DNA of 64,000 bases from Ovis canadensis (lineage: Eukaryota > Chordata > Mammalia > Artiodactyla > Bovidae), in the NCBI RefSeq assembly GCF_042477335.2, contig NC_091245.1:119818501-119882500 (forward strand). Reading direction: 5' to 3'. The notes below the pieces were generated by a model. The model made no database searches. It had not been told where the DNA came from and saw nothing but the letters and a program-made list of their open reading frames with translations. The stretch's first letter is position 1. Every line of letters begins with the position of its first letter. Shown piece by piece: positions 43,601 to 55,395 of the stretch. The translations under genes were made by a program, and so were the position numbers.

Positions 43601-46600
43601 TTGGAATGACAGCTCTTGGGGCCGAGCAAGGCAGCACACACAAGCAGAAGGAAGTACACCTATCTGATGAGTCCCTGACCTTCTAGGAAGGGAGGAGGGC
43701 AGGAATCGAGGGCCCCTACCTGTGAGACCCAGCAAGGGTGGGTGTCTGGGGTTGGACACTGGCTGCCTGATTTCTGAGTTTGGCCTAGGGCTGGCCCTGT
43801 TTACCTTCTGCTGTGCTTGGCCAGATAAAAGGCCTCTGTAGAGAGCAGGGAGGCCCGCACGGCAGGGCCTAGCTGAAGGCTTGCTCAGTTCTCACAGAAG
43901 GTTGCTGTGAGCAGAATTACTAAGCCACTACACCGTGTGCCTCTGAAGCATCGTGTGGGCTTGTCTGAGGACCCTCCATGGCTCAGTCGTACATGGATGA
44001 ATCCAACCCCAGCCTCCAGGTGCCTTCTCACCACTCCAGGGCTGCTGTATTTTTACCACACTGGGTACGTGTTACCTTCTAAGAGTGCTGATAGGGATCG
44101 CCATTCTGAAATGACAGGCACAGCCAGTCCTGTGTCCTGTTTTATCAGCAAAGGGAAAGGGACTATAAATAGGTATAGCCTAGATCTGAAATTTCCTAGG
44201 GAGAGAAAAGGCCAAAGGGAGAGTTGTTCAAAAGCCTGGGCAGTGGGATGGGGTGGGATGGAAAATTCCTAGATGCCTGGCTTTCCAGATTGATGAAATC
44301 TGAGCAGAGCCCGGAGACCCAATGCATTATACCTCCTGGTGTTTTACACTAGGCATTTTTGTCCATTCTTACTCCAAAGAGTAGGCTCAGTTTTGTGACA
44401 GACGAATTTTAATGATTATTTGAAACTATTCCAGGTAGAACAAGAGAAACGAAGAGAGTGTATACTTAAATCTTTGACTCAAAAACACCATTTCAAGGGA
44501 TTACTTTCTACAGGAAGTGTCCTAGGCTTAGGGGAACAAACCAAAATAAGCCCAGGTTCTGCCCTCAGTGAGCTGATACTCTAATGAAAGAAGCAGACAG
44601 GTACACCAAGAGGATCCTGCAGTGTGATTAGTGCCTTGAGCCCAGGGCATTACAAGGTACACAGCCCGGGTTGAGGCCAGCTTGCCCAGGGAACAGGGTA
44701 TCTGGGCTGAATCTGGGAAGGTGGGTGGTGTCAGCCAGGCCAAGAATGGGAAGGACTTGTGAAGCAGCACGTATGGAGACCTCCTGGCCTTTGGAGGAGC
44801 AGGAATGGTTTGTTAAGGAACTGTTGGAGCAAAGTTCCACTGAGTGTGTGGGGTAGAAGTGAGAGCATGCAAGCTGGGTACCTGGGAGGCTATTCTGCCC
44901 TCTGTAAGGGCTGGAGCCTTGAAGTCAGACATCCTAGGTCCCAGCCTCAACCCTATTGTTTATTGGCTGTGGGATTTTAGACCAGAAACAGGGCTACTCT
45001 GAGCCAGTTTCCTCCTGGTTTAAATGGGGTTCTGGGGGGAAATGAATGAAGCAGTTACAGGGCCTTTCGCAGGAAGTTCTCCCTATGTGGAAGGGGCTGT
45101 GAGGGTGGGGAGGGATGGGGTGGACTTTGTGAATAAGGCGGAAAGGCCAGGAGGTCTAAAGGACTGATGGCCAGACACCTGAAGAAGCTGCAGGCCGTGC
45201 AGACACTGAACTTTTCTAAGCTGATGGAAAACATCATCATGATCCCCCCAGGCCCTAGACTGCACCACGGGAAATAGCTCTGAACACAGCAGCCCAGTGA
45301 TGCTTTACCACTGAATATGAGCTTTGGAATAGGATTTTTAACAAGAGGAGGTTGGTCTGGGTGGCTTGGCTGCAATCGACCACGTGGGCACCCCCTCCCA
45401 CTGGCCCACAGTGTCAGGGAGGTACGGGAGTGGGGAGTGGAGCTCTGTCTTTAGGGCTTTCTGCTGTGGGTCTAGGCATCAAAGCAAACCAGTTTGCTCC
45501 AGTATCTCATTACATAAATTGAAGCTCTAATTAGCCCTTCTCTCCTCCTCCTCGTCCTCTTACGGAGTGGAAAAGGCCAGATGAGGTCCCTGCTCTCACC
45601 GGCTCCTCCCCGGGCAGCTTTGGGTTCTGAGTCATACACTGGGGCTAGCGCTCCGCAGCTGGAGACTAGTGCCCAGGCAACCCCCAGCACCCCCGTGGTC
45701 TGAGGGTCTGTGACTGAGGGAGACAGCAGGGCTGTGTTGGCAGGGGAACCGCCTCAGGATGTTCCTTCCTGTAGTCGACTGGCTGTGGGTGGGGGCTTAG
45801 CTGTGATCAGCTCTCCTGCTTCGTGTGAGGATCCAGTCTCTCGACCTGGTGATCCACGGTGGGGAGTTTTCATCTCAGGGTTCTGCTCTCCTTATCTGTG
45901 AATGGGAGTGTGGCAAGCACTCAGCAGGGCACAGAGGACCTTGTTGACATCCAGATTTTGCACCTTGGAGCCCTGTGAGGACTGATGTGTCTCCGGGCCC
46001 AGGCCCGCCCTTGTGAGATAATGGTGTGTGATCTGCATCTACACGTGAAGACGAGTCATTGAGAAAAGCCTGTTCACCGTTGCAGGTGCCAGCCCTATTC
46101 GATGAGGTGGCCATATATTTTTCCGACGAGGAGTGGGAAGTTTTGACGGAGCAACAAAAGGCTCTCTACCGCGAGGTCATGAGGATGAATTATGAAACTG
46201 TCCTGTCTCTGGGTAAAACTTTGTTTTCCTTTGTCTCTTAGAAGCTCTGAGCCCAGAGAATTGATTCTATGTCTCTCTTCTCAGGTGTATCCAACATACC
46301 TCTCTCCTGAACCTGGACTCTGTCCCCTCAATGCTTGTGCCCATTTAATTTCCTGTTTTTGACTTAGGCAGGATATAAATATTGTGTCCTCCTACTCAGC
46401 AGCTCATGCCAGCTCTCAGAACCATCCTCATTCAACCCAGGCATACTTATCAAAAAAAAAAAAAAAAGACATCTAAGAAATGTCACTGTGGATCTGGGCC
46501 TGTACTTTATATGTTCCTAGGAGAGAAGGCAGGCCTCGCTATTATCCTGTCAGCCTCAGAAGCTTGGGGACATATCCCCAAAGAATCCTTGTTGCTTCCC

Positions 46601-49600
46601 TCCCAGCACTGATATTAACCATTTGGAGGGATTTCCCCACTTGGCTCGTGCAGGTACTGGAATGCTCATTAGATCAATGGCTGCATACACCCACTTCCCT
46701 GCTAAATGCAGTTCCTTTTTGTCATTGCTAGTCCGGGCCCTCATTATCAGAGATCCATAAATTCCCTTGGACAGACCTATTTCCCATCATATTTTTTCTT
46801 TAAGTATCCCTGAATCCTTCTCTACTGCCTTTCATAAATCTCCATACTGAGAAGACGGTAGGGGTGAGAGTGGAGAGGAGGTTTGCTTAAGTACTACAAA
46901 GTACTTATTTTGGCAATTCTCCAAGACAGTAACACAGCTGTTAACCTGTTTTATTTCCTGTAAACAGAATTCCCATTCCCTAAGCCTGACATGATCACTC
47001 GGTTGGAAAGGGAGGAGGAGTCTCAGAATTCTGACGAATGGCAGCTCCAAGGAGGAACCTTTGCAGGTACTATCATTAACCCAATCCAGAAGGCATCCAG
47101 TGGGAGAATTATGAAGATGGATTTTAAGTTTACATTAAGGTACATTCTGGGGGTATTTAAGTGTAAGGCAAGGTTCTGAGGCAGAAAGACTATGGGCTTT
47201 GGAGTTTCAAAATCTCCTTGTTTCCCATGCTGTGTGACCTTCGGCAACTTCATCCACGTCTCTGATTGTCCATTTCTTCATCTGTCAACTGCGGGTTATA
47301 AATCTCAAGGTGCAACCTCATATGCAGGTGAATGAAATTGAAGTTTGTGTGGCTTTGGCCCAGTCAGTGCACATCTTGAGTGCCTTGGGAGCATACCACA
47401 CACTTCTGAAAGCTAAGGAAAACAGCGTGGCAAAGCATGCATCCAGGGTGATTTACTTGACTTCTGTCTGCTTCATCTTGGATGGAAAAAGCAGTGGCAG
47501 CTGTAGTACACATTTGAGCAAATGCGTCTAAAGAAGCATACAGTGTTGTACTGAGAAACAGCTAGAGAGCAGGAGTTGGATAAATACAGCTTCCCAACAG
47601 CCAGAGTGATTTTATTTTCCTTCTTTCTATAAGTAATAGTTTAAAATGCTGTATTTCATTGATTGTAAAAGATGTATTTCTGTCATCACTTTAACATCTC
47701 TGCAATTGAGAATGCTTCTTAAAACTGGTGGGTCTTCCCTGGTGGCTCAGACAATTAAGAATCTGCCTGAATCTACCAAAGACTCAGGTTCAATCCTTGG
47801 ATCGGGAAGATCCCCTGGAAAAGGGAATGGCAACCCACTCCAGTATTCTTGCCTGGAGAATTCCATGGACAGAGGAACCTGGGCTACAGTCCGTGGCATC
47901 ACAAAGAGTCGGGCACAACTGAGTGACTAACACGTAAAACTGATGGCATGTTACAGTTTCACTAGTGGCATTTTTTTTTTCTTAATGGCATGTAAATGGT
48001 ACATCTTGCAATTGATGGGTTCTTAGTTTTGGTGAGATATGGTAATATCCCTGAGTAATAGTCAATTTCTATGACCAGTCTCTAAATAGAAATATACAGT
48101 GAAACCCAGTTCTGACATGGGTATGCAAAAACCATACTTCTGCCTTATAAGCTTAACTTTGCTAAGTGTGCTGTTGCTATAGATTTTCTTGGTTTAAGGG
48201 ATATGATTCAATTCATGATGATACAATTCTGTAACACTATGTGTAGAATGGGTTGTATTTGGCTTCTCACCCAGGTAAAGGTTATTTTGGCCCAGGCGTG
48301 GCCCTCACAGTTAGTACATTACTCAAGCTTGGTGCCCGTGTTCAGTTGCGAGCCCTTGCCACTTTCTGGCTTTGCCACCTTGATACGTTACTGAATTTTT
48401 CTACACTCATCTGCAAAGATAGGGTAAAGAAACAGTTATTGTGAGAAGTAGATGTGGTCATCTATGGGAACTGGCACAGGGGTGAGGACTTTGGAAGTAT
48501 CTGTTATTAAAGTGACTGCTTTTAGTGAACTTCAGATTCAGATGGTCTTGGTATTTTGACCAAAAACAAATCAAGGAATGACCCCAAAATCATTTGACTG
48601 ATGGGCACTATCTTCACCCCTCCCTGTATATCTTCCAGAAAAGGAAGAATCCGACATGAAGCCCCCAGATTGGGCGGGCCCGATGAACGCAGCCTCGCAG
48701 TTTCCCCAGCCTCAGCACCTGGATGGCTTTGGCCTCCGTCTGCCTCGGGACATCACAGAGCTGCCCGAGTGGGGCGAGGGGTACCCCTTCTACATGGCCA
48801 TGGGCTTCCCCGGGTACGACCTCTCGGCCGACGACCTGGCCGGAAAGTTCCAGTTCAGCCGGGGCATGCGCCGCAGTTACGACGCAGGGTTCAAGTTAAT
48901 GGTGGTGGAGTACGCCGAGAGCACCAACAACTGCCAGGCGGCCAAGCAGTTTGGGGTGCTGGAGAAAAACGTCCGCGACTGGCGCAAAGTGAAGCCGCAG
49001 CTGCAGAACGCCCACGCCATGCGGCGTGCCTTCCGCGGCCCCAAGAACGGGCGCTTCGCCCTGGTGGACCAGCGCGTGGCCGAGTATGTGCGATACATGC
49101 AGGCCAAAGGGGACCCTATCACCAGGGAGGCCATGCAGCTGAAAGCGCTGGAGATTGCCCAGGAGATGAACATTCCAGAGAAAGGGTTCAAGGCTAGCTT
49201 GGGCTGGTGTCGAAGAATGATGCGGAGGTATGACTTGTCTCTGCGGCATAAGGTGCCCGTGCCCCAGCAGCTGCCCGAAGACCTGACCGAGAAGCTTGTC
49301 ACCTACCAGCGGAGTGTCCTGGCTCTGCGCAGGGCACACGACTACCAGGTGGCTCAGATGGGAAATGCAGACGAGACGCCCATTTGCTTAGAGGTGCCCT
49401 CGAGGGTGACTGTGGACAACCAGGGGGAAAAGCCTGTCTTGGTCAAGACGCCAGGGAGGGAGAAACTGAAAATCACAGCCATGCTTGGTGTCTTGGCTGA
49501 TGGGAGGAAGTTACCTCCGTATATCATTCTGAGGGGCACGTACATCCCCCCTGGGAAATTCCCGAGTGGCATGGAAATCCGCTGCCACCGATATGGATGG

Positions 49601-50110
49601 ATGACGGAGGATCTGATGCAGGACTGGCTGGAGGTGGTGTGGAGGCGGAGGACGGGCGCGGTGCCCAAGCAGCGAGGGCTGCTGATCCTGAATGGCTTCC
49701 GGGGCCACGCCACCGACTCAGTGAAGAGCTCCATGGAGAGCATGAACACTGACATGGTCATCATCCCGGGGGGCTTGACCTCGCAGCTGCAGGTGCTGGA
49801 TGTGGTGGTCTACAAACCACTGAATGACAGTGTCCGGGCCCAATATTCCAACTGGCTCCTGGCGGGGAACCTGGCTCTGAGCCCCACCGGGAACGCCAAG
49901 AAGCCGCCACTGGGCCTTTTTCTGGAGTGGGTTATGGTGGCGTGGAATAGCATCTCGAGCGAGTCCATCGTCCAAGGGTTCAAGAAGTGCCACATCTCCA
50001 GCAACCTGGAGGATGAGGATGACGTGCTGTGGGAAATCGAGAGTGAGCTGCCAGGCGGAGGGGAGCCGCCCAAGGAGTGTGACACTGAGAGCCTGGCAGA
50101 GAGCCGCTGA
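40517..50110 (+). CDS. POGK: POGK, KRAB-containing domesticated pogo transposase
   Basis: Nuclear DNA-binding protein of 609 aa made by four coding exons: 40517-40648, 46086-46212, 46968-47066 and 48639-50110 (total 1830 nt with TGA). All introns are GT/AG and phases match. The start ATG at 40517 has a good context (GCAGAGATGG). Order: acidic N-terminus with a seven-Glu run (14-20); KRAB A box (about 46-87, [20 protein letters not shown]), which recruits KAP1-type corepressors in related proteins; Brinker/CENP-B-like helix-turn-helix (about 196-241); second CENP-B-type HTH (about 261-323); DDE_1 transposase core (about 350-545); acidic tail. Catalytic positions read D364, N471, D507, so the second Asp is lost and cleavage activity is unlikely. 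The length equals that known for human POGK. Repressor function is inferred from domains. Confidence 0.97.
43300..43485 (+). repeat. MIR SINE remnant
   Basis: Contains the conserved MIR core-like pattern TGGGCAAGATACTTATC, then ACCCATAAAACTGGGG, and an end CAGTGCCTGGCATACAGC. An ancient mammalian SINE inside POGK intron 2. Confidence 0.65.
44870..45030 (+). repeat. MIR SINE remnant (diverged)
   Basis: Loose match to the MIR layout: GGCTGGAGCCTTGAAGTCAG, then a Cys/Pro-codon-rich stretch, GGCTGTGGGATTTTAG, GAGCCAGTTTCCTCC and AAATGGGGTTC. Confidence 0.5.
46086..46212 (+). CDS. POGK: POGK coding exon 3 (KRAB A box)
   Basis: Acceptor ACCGTTGCAG ends at 46085; donor CTGG|GTAAAA has GT at 46213. 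The 127 nt encode residues 45-86 and the first base of codon 87. The KRAB A box reads [13 protein letters not shown] then [19 protein letters not shown], with the DEEW core and MxxNYE conserved. No KRAB B box exon is seen in the following intron. Confidence 0.95.
46213..46967 (+). other. POGK intron 3
   Basis: 755 bases ending TTCCTGTAAACAG. An A-run lies at 46452-46467. No other feature recognised. Confidence 0.6.
46968..47066 (+). CDS. POGK: POGK coding exon 4 (linker)
   Basis: Begins by completing Glu87 (AA), then [20 protein letters not shown] and continues to ...GGTFA. Donor GCAG|GTACTA has GT at 47067. It encodes the linker after KRAB, with the [10 protein letters not shown] pattern usual after KRAB domains. 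99 nt; ends one base into Glu120. Confidence 0.93.
47195..47305 (+). repeat. MIR SINE remnant
   Basis: TGCTGTGTGACCTTCGGCAA, then CATTTCTTCATCTGTCAACT, the MIR core pattern. Inside POGK intron 4. Confidence 0.6.
47728..47934 (+). mobile_element. Bov-tA SINE, plus strand, in POGK intron 4
   Basis: tRNA-like head (GTCTTCCCTGGTGGCTCAG, GGTTCAATCC) and tail ending GAGTGACTAACACG. The 8-bp duplication TAAAACTG lies at 47720-47727 and 47935-47942. Confidence 0.87.
48639..50110 (+). CDS. POGK: POGK coding exon 5 (transposase-derived part)
   Basis: Encodes residues 120-609. The whole transposase-derived part is in one exon, as expected for a captured intronless transposase. The first Asp codon (NADET) is at 49370-49372; the second catalytic position is Asn, codon AAT at 49691-49693 (LILNGFRGH where active relatives have an LLxDNxxxH-like motif); the third Asp is in [10 protein letters not shown] at 49799-49801. 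The exon is strikingly GC-rich and has no internal stop. It ends with ESLAESR and TGA at 50108-50110. Confidence 0.97.
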
Positions 50111-51250
50111 GGGAAAGCCGAGGTGAGCAGCCGGGAGGGGCCGCTGGGCGCCGTCCCCGCGGGACACGTCGGGTCTCACAAACAGCCCTTTGTTTCTTGC
50201 CGTTCTTTCTGAGAACTCTTCGACCCCACAGTGCAGTGCTGCAGGTAGCAAGCCGTCAGCATTTTCTCCTTCATAGGAAACTTTGGTTGCCTGGCTTATT
50301 TCATGGGTATTTTGTATAATGCATGAAGTGAACAATGAGTGAGCTGCCTGAACATTTAATCTGAGAGCCATAATGCTGAAATTATTTAATCCTGAAGGAG
50401 CATAGTTTGACATGACTCCATTAAAAAGTTTTGTCTGCAAAACCAAAATTTTCCTTCCCCATATAAATCATGAATATATAGGGCCAACGTGTGTACCTGA
50501 TTCACTTGAAACAACTGTGCTCACCTTGGCTAGCCTGGAGAGCTGGGATGTAAGGATGTGTGCACCTTCAAACTGCGTCTCTTGGGTCTCAAGTTTCCGT
50601 CTGGGGTAGTCTGCAGTAGCCCAGTGGGGAATGAAAGAAATAGCTTATGTTCGCTTTTCCCTGGGACATCAATTGTCTGTTTTAAAGCATCATCTTATCC
50701 TCATGACAACATTCACATGGAATAAACAATTACAATAATTTCACAGACATGTGAAGGGTGATATTTTTAAACTGAAATTCTGTACCAAAAAACAAACCAG
50801 AATGCTTATCTAGGACTCCAGTAAGTGAAGTCTGAAGACAATAAGGCCTGGCATTTTCAGAGTTAAGTATAGAAGGGCCACCGCTTTCATAGGAAGTTGG
50901 GAGTGGAGGACTACCAAACACCAGTAGAATGATTCTTCCCCCCACAACCCCTGAGAGCAGAAAGTGACCACCTACAGTGGGCAGCATACAGAGAACAGAC
51001 ACATATTCTTTTTTGTTATTTCCCTAATTTGTTCAGTTCACTTGTTCCTCCAAACAGTGTTTAATATGAAGAGAGCATTCCTTTTACAAAGGACCTAAAT
51101 GTATTTTGATATTTCTTTCCTGTAAAGTATAATTAGGTATTTCCATCCTACTTGCTGCTTTCTCTAAATGAAATCTCCTGTCAGACACCCCCACTTCATG
51201 CTGCGTAAGCTGAAGAGTGACTTAAGTCTCCTTCTCTGCCCCCAAATCAA

Positions 51251-51435
51251 GTAAAAGTTACTCGTGTCCAACTCTTTCCAACGACCCCATGAGCTATACA
51301 GTCCATGGAATTCTCCAAGCCAGAATACCGGAGTGGGTAGCCTTTCCCTTCTCAGAGGATCTTTCCAACCCAGGGATCGAACCCAGGTCTCCTGCATTGC
51401 AGGCAGATTCTTTACCAGCTGAGCCACAAGGGAAG
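51251..51435 (-). mobile_element. Bov-tA SINE, minus strand
   Basis: Reverse-oriented SINE with its tRNA-like head at the right (GATCGAACCCAGGTC, GGGAAG). A 10-bp duplication CCCAAATCAA lies at 51241-51250 and 51436-51445. Confidence 0.88.
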
Positions 51436-51997
51436 CCCAAATCAAATTGTACTAGAAGTTCTTACGGTCAAAATCACTAAAATTGCTTTTTTCCCCTCAT
51501 GTCCTCTAATCTATGAATTCAGCCTGCTAACCATTATATTGCATCCACTGAATATCAAATAGGAGTTATAGTGAGTTTTTACCATATTTACCTTCCTCCC
51601 CCACCCCATTGTTTTTCAGTCGCTGTGTTTGATTTTTTGTGACCCCATGGACTGCAGCACTCCAGGTTCCTCTGTTCCTCCACTGTCTCCCAGAGTTTGC
51701 TCTAATTCATGTTTGTTGAGTCACTAATGCTGTCTAACCATCTCATCCTTTGCTATCCTCTTCTTTTGCTTTCAGTCTTTCCCAGCATCAGTCTTTTCCA
51801 ATGAATCTGTTTTGCCTCAGGTGGCCAAAGTATTGGAGCTTCAGCTTCAGCATCAGTCCTTCCAAGTGAATCTTCAGTGTTGATCTCCTTTAGGATTGAC
51901 TGGTTTGATCTCCTTACAGTCCCAGGGACTCTCAAGAGTCTTCTCCAGCACCATAGTTTGAAAGCATCAATTCTTCGCCGCTCAGCCACCTTCGAAA

Positions 51998-52030
51998 TGT
52001 GGTGCTGAAGACTCTTGAGAGTCCCTTGGC
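51998..52030 (+). repeat. Inverted BovB snippet forming a short palindrome
   Basis: GTGGTGCTGAAGACTCTTGAGAGTCCC... is sense BovB inside an antisense BovB. It is the reverse complement (with small differences) of 51915-51955, about 45 bases away. Confidence 0.75.
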
Positions 52031-52034
52031 CTGT

Positions 52035-52235
52035 AGCTTCCCGGGTGGTGCAGTGGTGAAGAATCTGCCTGCCAGTGCAGGAGACACAAGAGATGTGGGT
52101 TCGATCCCTGGGTCAGGAAGATCCCCTGGAGGAGGAAAATGGCAACCCATTCCAGTACTCTTGCCTGGAAAATCCCATGGACAGAGGAGCCTGGTGGGCT
52201 GCAGTCCATGGGATCACAAAAAGTCGGGACACAAC
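52035..52235 (+). mobile_element. Bov-tA SINE, plus strand
   Basis: tRNA-like head (GCTTCCCGGGTGGTGCAGTG, GGTTCGATCCCTGGG) and tail ending CACAACTGAACACAA. Inserted in the minus-strand BovB. Confidence 0.87.
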
Positions 52236-55200
52236 TGAACACAATCATCATCTCACATCCATGCATGACTACTGGAAAAATCATAGTTATGACTATACAG
52301 TCCTTTGTTGGTAAAGTGATGTCTCTGCTTTTCAATATGCTAAGTTTGTCACAGCTTTCCTTCCAAGGAACAAGCGTCTTTTAATTTCATGGCTGCAGTC
52401 ACTGTCTGCAGTGATTTTGGAGCCCAAGAAAATTGGTCACTGTTTTTACTTTTTCCCTATCTGCCATGAAGTGATGAGACCAAATGCCGTGATCCTAGTT
52501 CTTTTTAATGTTGAGTTTCAAGCCAGCTTTCTCACTCTCCTCTTTCACTCAACAAGAGCCTTTTTAGTTCCTCTTCACTTTCTGCTATTAGAGTGGTATT
52601 ATCTGCATATATGAGATTGTTGATGTTTCTCCTGGCAATCTTGATTCCAACTTGTGATTCATCCAGCCTGGCATTTCACATGATACACTCTGCATATAAG
52701 TTAAATAAGTTAAATATACAGCCTTGCTATACTCCTTTCCCAATTTGAAACCAGTCAGGTATTCCATGACCAGTTCTAACTGTTGCTTCTTAACTTGCAT
52801 GCAGGTTTCTCAGGAGACAGGTAAGGTAGTCTGGTATTCCCGTCTCTCTTTAAGAATTTTCCAGTTTGTTGTGATCTACACAGTCAAAAACTTTAGCGTG
52901 GTCAATAGAGCAGAAGTAGATGTTTTTCTGAAACTCCCTTGCTTTCTCCATGATCCATCAGATGTTAGCAATTTGATCATTGGTTCCTCTGCCTCTTTGA
53001 AACCCAGCTTGTATATCTGAAAGTTCTTGGTTCATGTATTGCTCAAGCCTAGCTTGAAGGATTTTAAGCAGATGACATTTCTGTGTATTTTTAATTTGCT
53101 AAGGTATATTCTACCCATAGGACTGGATCAAAAACTGTCAAAAGGAAGAAAACAAGGCTGGGACACAGCTGTGGACATGGGCCGTGTATTTACATCCAAT
53201 CAGAACCATGAGTTTCGGCTCATCTTGACAGCTACAGGTCTCTGTATAATTGCCCTGGTTTTAAGCCGAGGAAGTTATAGAAGTAGACAGGATTATCAGT
53301 GAACAAGCCATCTGAGAGGAGACATATGGGCATAAAGTGGCCTCTTCTCATCTGTTTGGAAATGTGACTAATGGAATAATTATGTTCATGAAGTTACACA
53401 GCGTCTAAAATCCAAAGGTTAACTCATACTTATGTTCTATTTTCTAGCAAATAGAACTGTTTGGAACATTTGGGGAGGAGAAGCTTCAGGAAGATTCCTC
53501 GCAGCCTGAATGCACAGGGGAAGCAGGAAAAGGCCGTGGGGCTTGAAATAACCCAGATCTGGACAGCAGCCTGAGCATCCGGCCCTGGGATAGAGCCCAG
53601 CCCCATCCCACACCATGAGGAGTCTGAAAAGTTGAGGACCCTTCATTTCATCAGAGACGTGATTAGAACAGAAACTGCTTCTGCCTCATTTCTTGTTTTA
53701 GAAATTACATTTATAGAACCTGTAAATAGGTGTGAACAAACGTATTTCCTAGAGAAGAGACCATTTGTTCAACACCAACAAGAAACTCATCATATGGGCC
53801 CAACTCCACTGGTATTCTTTCTTTGGAGAAAACCTCAAGTTAATGTTTTTCCTTCTGCCTCTAAAAATGCTTCCATCAGTAGAACCTGTCCCCACACAGG
53901 TCAAGACTGCAGAGGCAGCTTTGTAGAAATGGTCATTTATGTACACGTGCTACTTACTCATTTCTTTTTGGAAAAATGAGATGCTAATAATGACAAAATT
54001 CAGACATACTGGCCTAGTGCCAGCAGATGGCTTTTCTACAGACAAACTAGGTTAGTATGGAAAATACAGATTAAAATAAACTGCTACTTTATTTATCTTC
54101 CCAATCTGGTTGGCAGCTAGACTTTTCTAGGGTCTCATTTAATGGCCCTATTTTTCATTATTATTATATTTAATGATAGGGTAGCATTTAGTACACAAGC
54201 TCTTTTGTTTCTCAGGCTGCCTGCAGAAGTCACCATAAATTATCTGCTGTCTACATGGTACAAAGCCCATTGACTCACCTGATACTGTTTGGTTAATCCT
54301 TTAATATTTTTATCACAAGGGTGGTAAGAGGGCTTGGGCCTTTAGTCACAGCTGTTTTAGGACTTCTAAACTTCTATCCTGCAGAAATAGGTGGGAGATC
54401 CTTGAAATTTTACACTAATTTGCATTCCCACATAAGTTGGGTGTTATTAAAACATTCCATCAAAGCTACCTGTGCTACAAAAAAATATGCCAGAACCTCA
54501 TAGACAAAGCCATGGCTAGAAACGTCATTCCAATGTCAGATCTGGATAACAGGTTACCATAACCACTTTTCCTTCCTATAGACCCAGCTCATTTGTATAA
54601 TCTTCTTGGCATCCTGAAACACCTATTTCTACTCAGGTACTCATTCCTAGTATTAGTGACCCACGTTCCTCATTTTTTAAAACCAGTTTTCCTCCAAGAG
54701 GGGAACTTTAACTTCTGGTGTCGAATTACTTTTCAGTTTGAATTGTTTCCTCATTTGCTTTTAGCTGCACTGTATTCTTTTATCATCTCAAATGGCATCT
54801 AAATCCAGCTACTTTTCATTCCCTCCAATTCCACTTAATTTATCCTCCACTATCCTGCTTCCTGGCCCTTTCCTCTTTATGTCCTGTTTTACTTGTTTTG
54901 GGAGCTTAAAGGATTTTATAAGACCTAGTTTTTGGTTCCTGCACTGGAGCCATAGTTGTCTTGCAGAGAAGAGTAGAAAATGGGTTCAACTCCTGTTTCA
55001 TTCCACCTTGAGTCTCATCATCAGCTGACAGATGATGCCTTACAGGTTGCACAGCACTGGAACTTCCTAGAGTAATGGCTCTACTGTCGGGGTTTTCTGG
55101 GCTCACTCTTCCACTGACTTACGATCTATGCCTAACAGAGCCCCAGTACAACTATTTTGCAGAATGGCTATTACCCTAGGGATACTATAGCACATATTGA

Positions 55201-55395
55201 GGCATAGCTGTACTCCCCAGTAGATAGGAACTGACTCTTAACAATAAACTTTGATAATAAAGACAATAGGCTCTGGTGGTTTATTATCTGCTAGCATTTT
55301 TAAAAAGTCACATTTCAAACTCTCATTTACACTTCATTCTCCACTCAGTTTGGTACCAATGTATTATATTCTTGAATAAAAAGTCTGTTCATGGG

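Larger units (their letters stand above)
40649..46085 (+). other. POGK intron 2 with old MIR-like repeats
   Basis: A 5.4-kb intron without young ruminant SINEs or BovB, in contrast to the flanks. MIR-like fragments are recognisable by eye at about 43300-43485 (ACTGTGACCGTGGGCAAG; CAGTGCCTGGCATACAGCAG) and about 44870-45030. There is an A-run at 41994-42006. No additional exon or RNA gene seen. Confidence 0.6.
47067..48638 (+). other. POGK intron 4
   Basis: About 1.57 kb. MIR-like text lies at about 47195-47305 (TGTGTGACCTTCGGCAACTT) and about 48300-48450. It holds a Bov-tA SINE at 47728-47934. The acceptor is TATATCTTCCAG. Confidence 0.6.
51610..53072 (-). mobile_element. BovB LINE 3' half, minus strand, interrupted by a Bov-tA
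   Basis: Antisense BovB from its 3' end (51610-51990), continuing at 52245-53072 into the RT around motif B/C. The minus frame 52588-52800 lies opposite the motif-C region. 5'-truncated. It is among the more diverged copies. The gap between the two parts holds a short inverted BovB piece (51998-52030) and a Bov-tA SINE. Confidence 0.85.
50111..55395 (+). other. POGK: POGK 3' UTR (extent inferred)
   Basis: After the stop, AATAAA signals occur at 50721-50726, 55243-55248 and 55375-55380. The last is followed by a G/T-rich stretch (GTCTGTTCATGGG) as expected for a cleavage site. Which site is used cannot be decided here. The long version would include Bov-tA and BovB insertions at 51251-53072. 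The region 53073-55240 has no recognised repeat or coding region; the small frame at 53027-53302 is not supported as a gene. Confidence 0.45.

Noticed and set aside
48877-50446. Minus-strand open frames opposite the POGK transposase exon (up to 242 codons)
   Set aside because: Shadows of a GC-rich coding exon; no domain on that strand and no splice structure.
53027-53302. 91-residue open frame after the BovB as an extra gene
   Set aside because: It begins inside BovB sequence, has no recognised domain, and lies in the probable POGK 3' UTR.
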